The notes beneath the pieces are model-generated. The model made no database searches. It was not told the origin of the DNA and worked only from the letters and a program-made list of their open reading frames with translations. Positions 34,309 through 44,793 of a stretch of 64,000 bases of DNA are shown in pieces. Each line of letters opens with the position of its first letter. Position 1 is the stretch's first letter. The translations under genes were made by a program, and so were the position numbers. This stretch comes from Cephalopachus bancanus. Its lineage: Eukaryota; Chordata; Mammalia; Primates; Tarsiidae. The DNA lies in contig JAPVLO010000133.1 in the NCBI GenBank assembly GCA_027257055.1, forward strand, positions 1,054,001-1,118,000, in the 5' to 3' direction.

Positions 34309-34615
34309 CCGGGGTCGGTGGCTCAGCCTGTAATCCTGTGCCTTTGGGAGGCTGAGGTGAGTGGATTACCTGAGCCCACGGGTTTGAGACCTGCCTGGGC
34401 AGCAAGACTTCATCTCTACAATAAATCAAAAAAATCAGCTGGGCGTGGTAGCGTGCGCCTGTAATTCTGGCTACTCAGAAGGCTGAGGCGGAAGGATCGC
34501 CGGATCCCAGCAGGTCGAAGCTGCGGTGGCCGGGAGCAGCCACTGCACTACAGTCTGGGTGACAGAGTGAGACTCCAACTCAAAAAAAAAAAAAAATCTA
34601 TATATATATATATAT
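34309..34615 (+). mobile_element. Young strepsirrhine Alu with 13-bp TSD and (TA)n tail
   Basis: Plus-strand Alu: 'ccggggtcggtggctcagcc' at the start, linker 'ataaatcaaaaaaatcagct', right arm ending 'gactccaactc', then A-run and (TA)n to 34615. ATATTAGATAGAG at 34296-34308 and 34616-34628 is an exact target duplication. Confidence 0.95.
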
Positions 34616-34863
34616 ATATTAGATAGAGTAGATTTCAAAATAAAGAACATTAAAAGGGACAAATACAGTCATTTCAACAAGGAGTCTATCAAAAACACAT
34701 AATTTCTAAACATATGTACCTAATAACAATTTCAAAATACATGAATTAAAAATCTGATAAAACTTAAAACAGAAGTATACAAATCCACAATTCTAAGATA
34801 TTCCGACTCCTTTCTGTAAATAACTGGTGGAACATTAGAGAGAAAACTAGTAATAATACAAAA
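34616..34863 (+). mobile_element. Old L1M, part 3 (endonuclease region)
   Basis: 'ggtagatttcaaaataaaga'-type sequence and 'aggagtctatcaaaaacaca' continue the plus-strand L1M ORF2 endonuclease region after the Alu. Confidence 0.6.
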
Positions 34864-34998
34864 TTTTCTTTTTAAGTTTTCAAACAAAGTTTATTTAGAA
34901 AGTAAATTAGGGAGAGAGAGAGAGAGAGAGAGGAGATTCACCTCTCCAAGGTGGGGGAGGGAGGCAAATCTAAGAAAACATGGCCTGGCCGGTGCTTA
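34864..34998 (-). mobile_element. Small poly(A) retrocopy family, copy 1
   Basis: On the minus strand the insert reads 'ccaccttggagaggtgaatc', a CT run, 'tttactttctaaataaac', then an A-rich tail. It matches copy 2 (54188-54363) across its whole length, including the block before the CT run. ACAAAA flanks it on both sides (34858-34863 and 34999-35004), a short possible target duplication. An AATAAA precedes the tail. The source transcript is not recognised; an ERV 3' end (U3-R) or a noncoding RNA are possible. It breaks the L1M. Confidence 0.75.
34918..34932. repeat. (GA)n tract inside the small retrocopy
   Basis: A pure GA run that corresponds to the degenerate CT/TTTC run of copy 2, so it is part of the family and may have expanded. 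Confidence 0.8.
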
Positions 34999-35004
34999 AC
35001 AAAA

Positions 35005-35330
35005 CAATGGACAGAATATAGAATATTTTAACAATACTAAAAACCAGCTTAATGTAATAGATATTTATAGACTAATCCACCTAAGAATAGCAAAATGAAT
35101 GTTATTTTCAAATGTACACCAAATGTTTACCAAAAATTATTGAGGCTACAAAATAAGCCTCAATAAATTTAAAATATTTCAATTTACTCAAAGTATTTTA
35201 TCTGAATATAATATAATTAAATTAAAAAGCATAAAATTTTTTTTTTGAAAATCCCAAGTACTTGGGAACTAAATAATACAATTCTAGTTAAGATATGGGT
35301 CAAAGAATATTAAGAGAAACATTATACATC
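35005..35330 (+). mobile_element. Old L1M, part 4
   Basis: 'tatttatagactaatccacc', 'ttgaggctacaaaataagcc' and 'caagtacttgggaactaaat' continue the endonuclease-to-RT region of the L1M on the plus strand. Confidence 0.6.
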
Positions 35331-37165
35331 ATATTGAACTAAGTATCCAAACCCGTAAGGAGAAAGTGAAACTACCTTTACTCACTGATTACATGATTAT
35401 ATACCTAGAAAACCCTAAATATGTCTCTGAGAGACACCTAGAGTTAATAAACGACTTCAGTAAAGTTTCAGGATATAAAATCAATTTATATCAGTAACAT
35501 TTCTATGCATCAAGCCAAGAACCAATTTAAGAGCTTATCCCATTTAAAAAGATAGATGCATATAAAAATACCTAGGAATACATTTAACCAATGACATTAA
35601 AGATCTCCACAAGAAGAACTATAAAACACTGATGAAAAAAATCATAGATGCCACAAAAATCTCATACACATGGATTAGACAAATCAATATCTTTGAAATG
35701 ATCATACTGCCCAAAACAGTCTGTAGATTCAATGCAATCCTTATCAATATCAATATCAATATCACTTCTTCACAGAACTAGAAAAAACTATCCTAAAGTT
35801 TATATGGAGCCCAAAATAACTCGAATAGCCAAAACAATCTTAAGTTAAAAAGAACAAACACAGAGGTCTGACTTCTAATCATGCTACAAGGCTATAATAA
35901 CTAAAACATCATGGTACTAGTACAAGAATAGACAGATCAAGGAAATAATATAGGGAACTCAGAAATAAAGCCACATACCTACAACCAACTGGTCTTCAAC
36001 AAAGCCAACAAAAATAAACAATGGAGAAAGGGAACCCTATTCAATAAGTGGTTCTGGGAAAACTGGCTAGCCTCATGTAGAAGAATGAAACTGTACACCT
36101 ACCCCTCAAGACGGATTAAAGACTTGAAACTCAAGATAAATTAAACTTAAAGATTAAAACTCAAGATAGATTAAATGGATTAACTCAAGATTTAAAGACT
36201 TAAAAGTATAAAAAGGACTTCAAACTATGAAAATCCTAGAAGAAAACCTAGGAAAAGGTCTTCTGGACATCATCACAGGTAAATAACTTACAACAAAGAA
36301 CACAGAAGTGGATGCAATGAAAGCAAAATAGAATATGGGACTTAAATTCAACAGCTTTTGCACAGTAAAAAATATAATCAACAGAATAAACAGAAAGCAG
36401 ACAGAATGGGAGAAAATATTATAAGTTATGCCTCAGCCAGAAAACTAATATCCATATGCTATAAATTTTACCCAACAAGAGAAAAGTTCATCAAAAAGTG
36501 GGCAAAGTCAGAATAGCTATCATTTAAAATCGAATAACAAGAGATATTGGTGTGGATGTGTCGAAAAAGGAATACTCATACACTGTGGGTGGGATTGTAA
36601 ACTAGTTCAACTTCTATGAAAAACAGTATGGGGATTTCTTAACAATAGAACTACCATTTGATCCAGCAATCTCACTATTGTGTATCTACCCAAAGGAAAA
36701 TAAATTATTATATAAAGAAGATACTTGTGCTTGCATGTTTATCACAGCACTATTCACAGTAGCAAAGTCATAGAACCAATCTAAGTGCCCATCAATGGTC
36801 GCCTGGATAAAGAAAATGTGGTACATATACAGTGTTAAACTAAGCAGTCATAAAAAAAGAACAAAATCATGTCCTTTCCAGTAACATGGATGTAGCAGGA
36901 GAATATCATCCCAAGTAAACCAATTCAGAATCAGAAAAACAAATATTACATGTTCTCACACATGTGGTAGCTAAATGGTCATAAAGATGGAAATAATAGA
37001 CACTGAGACAGGAAGGGGGTTAGGGTTCAAAAATTGCCTATTGGCTACAAAGTTTACTATCTGGGAATGAGGTCATCTGAAGTCCAATCCCTATAAGTAC
37101 ATAATATATCCATGTAGCAAGCATGCACTTGCACCCCGATATCTAAAATTTTAAAAAGAAATTAA
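35331..37165 (+). mobile_element. 5'-truncated L1 nested in L1M
   Basis: Plus-strand L1 from the RT region ('tcaggatataaaatcaattt') through 'tcaatatctttgaaatgatc', 'gtacaagaatagacagatca', the C-terminal block 'gggtgggattgtaaactagt' and a 3' UTR ending at A-rich sequence. Intermediate age; many stops. Local repeats have grown inside it at 35745-35765 (atcaat units) and 36120-36210. Boundaries are approximate. Confidence 0.82.
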
Positions 37166-38100
37166 TTATTAAGAAAAGAAATTATTGAACCAAATGAAAA
37201 TGAAAATATAGCATGTCAAAATTTGGGAAATTCCACTTAAAATTTATACCCTAAATTCCTATATTAGAAAAGAAAAAAGGATTCAAATTATTAACTTCAA
37301 CTTCCACTATATCTGGAAAAGAAAAAATTTAACCTAAAGTATATGAAGAGAGATTACAAAGATCAGGGTTGAAAGCAATGAAATTGAAAAGAGTAAGACA
37401 ATGAAGATATCAATAAAGCAAAAATATGTTTCTTTGAAAAGATCCATAAAGCTGATACATTTTTAGCAAGACTGATAAGAAGAAAGTAACAAATTAACAA
37501 TATCAAAAATGAGGAAGGTGACACTACAGAATGCACAAACATTAGAATACTTTAAAGAAAATATTACAAAGAACTTTATCTAACAATATTGACAACTTAG
37601 ATGAAACACAAAAACTTCTTCAAACTTATAAATACTCAAAGCATACTCAAGAAACATTGATATTCTGAATATCTTTATAGATATTAAGGACATTGCATGT
37701 GTAGATAAAATGTGATAATTTCTACCAATCATTGCAGAAAGTATTAATTATATCCAAACATTTTCAAAAATTTGAAGAGAGAATATTCCCCATCCTACTC
37801 CACAAGGCCAGCATTTGCCTAATGTGAAAACAAGACAAAAATGTAGTAAGAAAATTAAAGGACAATATTCCTCCTGGCATAGATCCAAAAATTATACACC
37901 AAATTGTAGCAAATCAAATCTAACAAAATATAAAATGAATAAGACAACATGGTCATGGCTTTTCCTAGGAATACTAGATAAAGTGTTTAAAAATCCATCA
38001 ATATAAATGACAAAATTAACTAAACAAAAAAATAATTATTTCAATACATTCTAAAAAAGTTGACAAATTCCAATATTAATTACTATTAAAAATGTTTTAG
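37166..38100 (+). mobile_element. Old L1M, part 5 (ORF2 RT region)
   Basis: 'tttctttgaaaagatccata', 'gcaagactgataagaagaaa' and 'aagaactttatctaac' are plus-strand L1M ORF2 landmarks downstream of those in part 4. It continues the interrupted L1M. The 63-codon frame at 37815-38006 is a fragment of this region. Confidence 0.7.
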
Positions 38101-38459
38101 TCATGCAGAAATAAAATCCTTTTTTTCTCAGTCTGATAATGAACATTTATGAATTGCAGTTAAAAATCTTGCTCAATCTGGAATAATCAGGCTTAAGGTA
38201 AATGTTCACTCTCAGTATTTCTGTTAAATATTGCACTGGATATCCTAGACAAATTTATAAGAAAACTAATTTTAAAACATGTAGAATGGAAACGAGAAAT
38301 AAAGCAATAGTTTTTATTTGCAGTCAAAATTTGTCTAAAATTTCAGATTAATTTGCACAAATATATTGGTATTTGGTTAATTGATGATGTTTAATTTTCT
38401 CTTAACTTTTAAATATCTGTAATGATGTCCTTTTTTTCACTTATGACACTAATTTCTGA
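38101..38459. other. AT-rich spacer
   Basis: Likely the end of the L1M, too diverged to assign; no gene. Confidence 0.35.
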
Positions 38460-38620
38460 TTCCTTTTCTCCTTTCTCTTCTTGTTCCTCTCTCTTCTCCT
38501 TCCTCACCCTCCTCCTGCTATTCTCCCTCCTCCCCCTCCCTTTTCTTCTCTCTATCTTCCTTCTCCTCCTTCTTTTTTCTCTGTCTGCTCTTTGTCTTTC
38601 TGTCTGTCTCTGCTTGTCAG
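38460..38620. repeat. CT-rich low-complexity tract
   Basis: Polypyrimidine stretch (CTT, CCT and TCT mixtures) over about 150 bp. It yields leucine/serine/proline-rich frames in two phases that are not genes. Confidence 0.88.
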
Positions 38621-39248
38621 GAGTATATACATATTATTAATATTTAGATGTTTATACTTTTCTTTTGTATTCCTTTTTTCTATCACTATTTTCTTCTTTC
38701 TATATTTTTAGGAATTTTTGTGTCTTCTTGAGATTGATACTATTGATACTCTTTCCTTATTATAAAATTCTCTTTTTATCTTATGTGACAGATTTTTCTT
38801 GCCGTCTGCCCTAACTATAGCTGTACCAGGATATTTTTTAACATCTGTGTGCTTTTACCTTTTTATATCTATTTTTAATATTTAAAATGTCTTTTTAAAG
38901 CAGAAATAGGTACATTTTTATGTATCTAGCTCAACAACCTTTGTCAATTAGAGTATTTAAGCATATATGTACTTATATGTAGTGCATATAAAGCAATTGC
39001 TTATGTTTTTAGGTAATATCACCCCACCATTTATTTTCTGTCTCACTTTTTTTTGTCCTATGTTTCCATTATTTTGCTTTGTCACAATATTTCTTTTTTA
39101 ATGCTTTTAATGCTTGCCCTATATATTACAATATGCATCCTTTACTAATTAGAATATACCTTTATTACTTTTACAATTTCTAATCAAGGAAAGGACCATA
39201 AAAGTTTTGCTCTGACCTTTTGCAATATCAACATCATGGGATAGTTAG

Positions 39249-39449
39249 CATATTAAGCATAGTTATTTTAAAGTCCATTCTCAATACCTCAAATATCTGG
39301 AATTTCTGTTAGTTTACTTTTACTTCTTTTCTCATAGGTTCCTCGGTCATTTGGTTTTGTTTTTGGCATATCTGGTAATTTTTGACTGAATACCAGTTAT
39401 TATAAAGGAAAATATTGCTGGGGTTCTCACTGATGTTATCTTTCTTCTT
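39249..39449. repeat. Diverged direct repeat inside L1M, copy 1
   Basis: Starts 'catattaagcatagttattt' and runs through 'ggcatatctggtaatttttg' to 'gatgttatctttcttctt'. It aligns end to end with 40315-40516 with scattered substitutions. Confidence 0.85.
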
Positions 39450-40314
39450 GTTGTTGGCTACATGTATTTTGAACCACATATATGTTGTTGTTACACATTT
39501 TAACATCTAATACTTGCTTTTAATATGCTTTAATATTTTACCTTTTAGTGCTTTCTAGTCTTTTTATACTATTATCCTTTATTTAAGGATTATCTTTCTT
39601 TCTGCCTGTAGAATTATCTTTGGCATTTCATTCGACAAGTGTTATGAGCACAACATCTCTGAGTTTTTGTTTTTCCAAAAAGACATTTATTTAATCTTCA
39701 TTTTTTAATAATATTGTTTCATAAGTATAGATTTATTTTCTTTAAAACTGTAAATGTTCTCTGTTCCCATTGTTTTCATTCACAAGTCAGTTCTCCAGCT
39801 TATTATTACTCCTCTGTAATGAATGTGTCATTTTTTGGATACTTTGAAGATTTTCATTTTGTCTTTAGCTTTTAGTGGTCTATGTGATATATTATTTATA
39901 TGAGGTATTATTACTTTTTTATTTCACTAAACATTAAAATAGTTTCTTGTATATCTCAACTGACTTGATTTTCTTTGTATTAATTTTGGGAAATTCTTAG
40001 CCAGTGTTTCTTCTCATATTCCTTTCTTTCCTTCTGTCTCTTCTCCTTGGCATTCAGTTATAGATATGTGAGACTTTTTCATGTTTTATACAGCTCTTAT
40101 TTTACTTTTTATCTTTTTTCTTGTTTGCATAAAACTATATATTTATAAGCATATAAATCTGTTTATTTTATTTCTCCTACTGTGATAAATCAGCTTTTAA
40201 ATGCATTTATATCTTAATCTCTATTTTTTGATAAGGTCCTTGATTTCCATTTGGTTTTTAAATTAAATTTCATTCTCTGATGAAAATATTCCATCTTTGT
40301 ATTTAGTTTTGGAA

Positions 40315-40516
40315 CATATTAAGCATGGTTATTTTAAAGTCCATTCCCAATACTTCAAATATCAGGAATTTCTGTTGGTTTACTTTTACTTCTTTTCTCA
40401 CAGATTTCTCAGTCATTTGCTTCTATTTTTTGGCATATCTGGTAATTTTTACTGAACACCAGCTATTGTAAAGGGAAAACATTGCTAGGTTTCTCACTGA
40501 TGTTATCTTTCTTCTT
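40315..40516. repeat. Diverged direct repeat inside L1M, copy 2
   Basis: Starts 'catattaagcatggttattt'; partner of 39249-39449, offset about 1,066 bp. This copy fits the normal L1M 5' position better because the 5' UTR continues from it. Confidence 0.85.
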
Positions 40517-41060
40517 CTCATGGGCTCATAATGTATGTTCAGATCACCTTGTTTCAGTTGAAGGTAATCTGTTTCTTGTTTGTTTTTTACTTAAGAGATG
40601 TTATCCCTTCAGGGTTCTCAACTAAAGGCCTGAGATTTTTGTAAGTCTCTCTTCCACAGTGGTCCTAAATTCTAATTTTCATCTCTCCAGAAGCACAGAC
40701 TGCCAAAATATCTTCCTAATTTTTTAGTATCTCAGTAGTTGATTTATGCTTGGAATCTCAAATACGTATTCTGCAAATTCATAATTTTAGCCCTCAGCTG
40801 GTGCTTCAAGGGGATTTTTTTCTCATAAAGTTATGCCCATTCCCTCTAAAGTTTCCTCTTAATCTGGAAATCTTGATCCCTAAGTTTTTACTGTTTAGAT
40901 AGTCCTGGGTACCATTAATTGTTTCCTTAGCTCCCTGAGGAAGCCATGAATTTCAGAAATCTGATTTCTCTTCAGCATCCATGCTTTTATTTTTTATCAA
41001 CAAAAAGCCCTAGGGAAGAGTGAGCTGTCCAATGTGTGATGGGTAGACAGTTCGTATACC

Positions 41061-42580
41061 GTACATTAAAAAAGTTGATTTGTTCTAAAATATTAGACAA
41101 TTTTTCCTATTTTATAGTTGCATACTCTTCTAAAATTATCTTATAAAAATACTATTATTATTTTTTCAAAATGAGAATATTATATAGAGCTTATGTAACA
41201 TATAAAGAGTGGAAAAAAGACTTCATTTTCTCTTTACTCATTCACTTATCTTATTCATGAACAATACATTTAGGCTATGATTTGGATTCATCAATTATTT
41301 AATTTTTAATAGGTGTACTTTCTCTTTTTTTGCTTTTATGTTCACAGCCTTGATGCATAGAGATCTCTAAATATATTAAGGTTTTCAGAAAATATGATGA
41401 AAAAGATTTCATTTTATCCTGCATTGTGTATCATTCCTATTATGACATAATGTTCACCCTACTTTGTCCCTGTGTCTATTTTTCTAGGAGTGAGATAATC
41501 CACAGCTTAAATGCATATGGCTATAAAGTATTATGTGAACTGTCAAAGGAGGGATTCATTTTTTATGATAACTCTGAATAAATCACCACATAAATAAATT
41601 TAAGACACGCAATGGGAATTACAGTTTTTCTAGTGCTTCTGGAATGCATATGTTCTCTATTTCCATTTTGATTACTGTTGTCTTTAATTGAGTATGACTA
41701 TTTTATGTGTAAGGTTTAGTAACATAGCTGTTTGGGCTCTGCTTCTCTCTCTTGCAATGAACACTGCAAAGCAGCTGTTAGAGGCATATATTTAGAGCCA
41801 AAGGGTACTATCACTTACATACAGGAGGGTTGTGGGGAGGATAATTGAATCACAAAATGCTTGTGATGAAATGTGCTCTATGAAACAATGGAAATAGGAA
41901 AACAATGCCAGAATAGTGTCCACAGTGGAGAGAACAAAGCCTGACTCTAAACAGAGGTTGCTAAACAAATCAGTCCCTATGCAATTAGACAGAAAAGCAC
42001 TTAGCAACAATATACAAATGACAGACTAGCTGGAAATTGGCATAATAAAAGATGACTCAGACTCTCTAAAGTTTTCATACTTTTTAGCATTACTTTCAGT
42101 TCTACATAGAGCTAGTTCACGTGAGACGATGATATGGAAGTACAAGTGATGGCAAAAAGAAATAATTTCTGGATTATAGGTAAAAAGTCAATAATAATTT
42201 GTCTTTTAGTAAAGAAACTCAAATCCTTTTTAACTAACTCCTCCTGGAATTTCTCCCCAAATCTAAGAATGGATAAAACCTAGCTTTGTTGTTGATATAA
42301 AATTGACACATCAAGATTTCTGAATTTTTTGATAAGCATTTTTAGTTCTCTACTCTTTTAAAAACCTTATGCTTTAAATACCAGGTTTCCCTGGGATCTG
42401 AAGCTAGATGATTAAATATGAATGCACATGTTATTACCTTCCCATAGAAGACTATTTTATATAACATGTAGGTTTATCTTGGTATAACACTCTTACTTCA
42501 GTTTTATAGGCTACAATTATGAGTTTTCATTCTGCCAATCTTCCTGGAGTGTATGTGTGTCTTGTTTATGTGCATGTACA
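41061..42580. other. Unique AT-rich DNA, no feature recognised
   Basis: No gene or clear repeat. The minus frame 42010-41792 (72 codons) shows no motif. Confidence 0.45.
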
Positions 42581-43146
42581 TGGGATCTGACAATTAGGTT
42601 TGTGAACTATTCTAGAAAAAGCGCTATATACCTCATTGCTGTGTATTACTATGGTCACTTACAAAGTACTTCCCTTGGGAAACTATGCACCAATGCCAGC
42701 ACCTAGTTCATCCATCAAAACTATTTTATAACTCTTTTTCTGGGATGGCCTTCAGAGCTGTTATAATTTGTTGAGGCTGACAATTAAGTTTACAGACTTG
42801 CCACTGTGTGCTTACGTTGGCAGCACTATTCAGATAACTTTATTGGAATACCAACCTTACTCACCTGATCCTACCCCCAATGACTTTTTTCTTTACTTGA
42901 AGATAAAGGAAATAATGAAAGGGAGACATTTCATGACATTCAGGATGTCAGGGTTAATATGATGACAACTCTGATGGCCATTCCGGTAAAAGAGTTTCAA
43001 AATTGCTTAGACGGATGAACTAGGTACTGGTATTGGTGCATGTCTTCTCAAGGGGAGTACTTTGAAGGTGACCATAGTGGTATTCAGCAATGTGGCTTGA
43101 GGCACTTTTTCTAGGATGTTTGCAAACTTAATTGTTAGACTTCGTG
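42581..43146 (+). mobile_element. Composite mariner-derived element, copy B
   Basis: Same architecture as copy A but in plus orientation: an extra inverted 3' arm (42581-42770), an internal 5' terminal repeat (42771-42808), a deleted core with the transposase catalytic-end motif YSPDPTPNDFF, and the true 3' arm ending near 43146 with 'aacttaattgttagacttcg'. The joint between extra arm and internal terminal repeat ('ctgttataatttgttgagg') matches copy A ('ctgttgttacctgttgagg'). So both derive from one composite progenitor. More diverged than copy A at the ends. Confidence 0.83.
42771..43110 (+). pseudogene. Mariner transposase C-terminal remnant
   Basis: Translation around 42850-42960 gives EYQPYSPDPTPNDFFLYLKIKEIMKG; the PYSPD..P.DFF box holds the third catalytic Asp of mariner transposases. 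A later frame has the pattern of the conserved C-terminus, including GEYFEGDH. N-terminal DNA-binding and the first two catalytic residues are absent through internal deletion. Nonfunctional. Confidence 0.75.
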
Positions 43147-43720
43147 TATGTGTATGTTTTGTGTGAAAGAGAGGTGGAGAGAGAGAAAAACAGGTAAGAA
43201 AACAGAACAGGTTACACAATTTGCAGAGCTCAGTACAAAATAATAATTCAGGACTTTTGTTTTAAAATTATTAAGAACCTCAAGAAGGTTTTAATGCAGC
43301 ATTAAACTAATTATGGGACCCTTCTGTACACAGGTACCAGTGTGACTGCAAAAGTTTCATGGCCATGAATCTGGACTTAAGAGAGAGAAAGAGAAAACAA
43401 GAAGAGAGAACAAGGTACTCATTTTGTAATAGCATTTGCCATTCTCCAAAGAGAATGTGTCCTAACAACTTGAAAGTTTGTTTAATCTGATCACTTTGAT
43501 TATTAGAATATGTGAGTTTGAGATCAGAGGTTAAAGTGTAGTAAATTACTCTGCATATAATTGGAAGTCAATGGGTTGGGGATAAAATTCAGTGAGAGAG
43601 ATTGAGACAAGTCATTGAGACTGGAAGCTACATAGGAGAACCTGCTTGTAAACTCAAGGTTAGGGGAACATATGAAGTTTTAAAAGACTGCTTATATCCA
43701 TATATCCAAAATATATACAT

Positions 43721-43727
<7 letters not shown>
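43147..43727. other. Unique DNA, purine-rich patches
   Basis: GA-rich patches near 43165-43195 and 43381-43411. No gene seen. Confidence 0.4.

Positions 43728-43772
<45 letters not shown>
43728..43772. repeat. (AC)n microsatellite
   Basis: About 22 uninterrupted AC units. Likely polymorphic. It generates a cysteine/valine frame on the minus strand that is not a gene. Confidence 0.95.
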
Positions 43773-43774
<2 letters not shown>

Positions 43775-44780
43775 GATGATAGAATGTTCAGAAGGAACTC
43801 TGAACAAGGGACATATCTGATAGGTTTTAAAAACTTTAGTCTCTGTTGACTGTGTATATAACACTTCTATCTCTGCCTTAATATATTTAGTACAATCTAC
43901 TTCATCCTCCATTATTAATGCCAATATTTGGAGGAATAAGTAAGATGTCTAAAACATGCAATACTTTCCCACTGGATGAATTATTTAATTTGACAGAAGT
44001 TTATCTCACATCTTCTTTTGAACTGTATTCCATATCAACATCTATACCCTCGTATTTCTCCTTGGCAATAGACTAGAAAGCAAGCTCTCCTATCATGTTT
44101 TTGAAAAGAGAGAAGTCACCTTCGATATATATCCAGAAAAGTATTTTGCCGTGAACTCTTGTTTAGCAATTGGTTAGAGAATGGGCATCTAAAAACTGTA
44201 ACACAACTGGGAAAACTTCAGCTAAATGATTACTGGTCATAGTACTTCAGGTTTATGACTAAAACAAGGCTAGTCACAAGAGAGAGAAACATATAAATAT
44301 TATAGAGAAAAAGTATGTACGCTTTATGTTCTGACAAGGTAGATAAATTGCAAATGAAATGAAGAAGGGGAAAGATATGTACAAAAGAGCATAGAATAAC
44401 ATTTTAAATTATGGAATAGGCAACAGGTAGAAGTCAAAGATAGCACTGAAACCTGACAAAACAGTAAAAGACTTAATAATATGATAGGGAATTAGAGTGT
44501 TTTAAAAATGATATAAACAAAAAAGACCACTAAAAAGTACACACTTTCCAAATACCTAGTGACATTTTAAAGATTAAAAAAAGCAAAGAAAATTATTCAC
44601 ATACAGAAAAAATAGCAAATATCATATAATACACATAGCAATTTAGCATAAAATAATATAACAGAGTTGAGGCCAAATATGACAACCATATCAATAAACA
44701 TGAATGAACTTGTTCACATCATAAAATAAAAATATTCTAAATTAAACTCAAGCTAAAAAACAAAATGATATGTCATATAG
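43773..44780. other. Unique/old repeat DNA; HAL1/L1M-like near 44640-44780
   Basis: 'cataaaataatataacagag' to 'aaacatgaatgaacttgttc' resembles HAL1/L1M endonuclease-region sequence in plus orientation and resumes after 47093. The rest is unassigned. Confidence 0.45.
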
Positions 44781-44793
44781 AAGAGACATTCCT
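44781..44793. repeat. L1 target-site duplication, left (13 bp)
   Basis: AAGAGACATTCCT; exact copy at 47081-47093. Confidence 0.93.

Larger units (their letters stand above)
38640..41060 (-). mobile_element. Old L1M, minus strand, ORF1/5' region, with internal duplication
   Basis: Reversed L1M blocks in order: 'ctgttcccattgttttcatt' and 'agtcagttctccagcttatt' (ORF1 C-terminal side), 'cttctcatattcctttcttt', 'atctggtaatttttactgaa', then 5' UTR sequence to about 41060. A segment of about 200 bp near 39249-39449 repeats at 40315-40516. No open frame. Confidence 0.68.

Noticed and set aside
38422..38711. Two 70-codon hydrophobic frames as membrane proteins
   Set aside because: They come from a polypyrimidine low-complexity tract.
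43602..43924. Frames across the (AC)n tract
   Set aside because: Dipeptide repeats from a microsatellite; no gene evidence.
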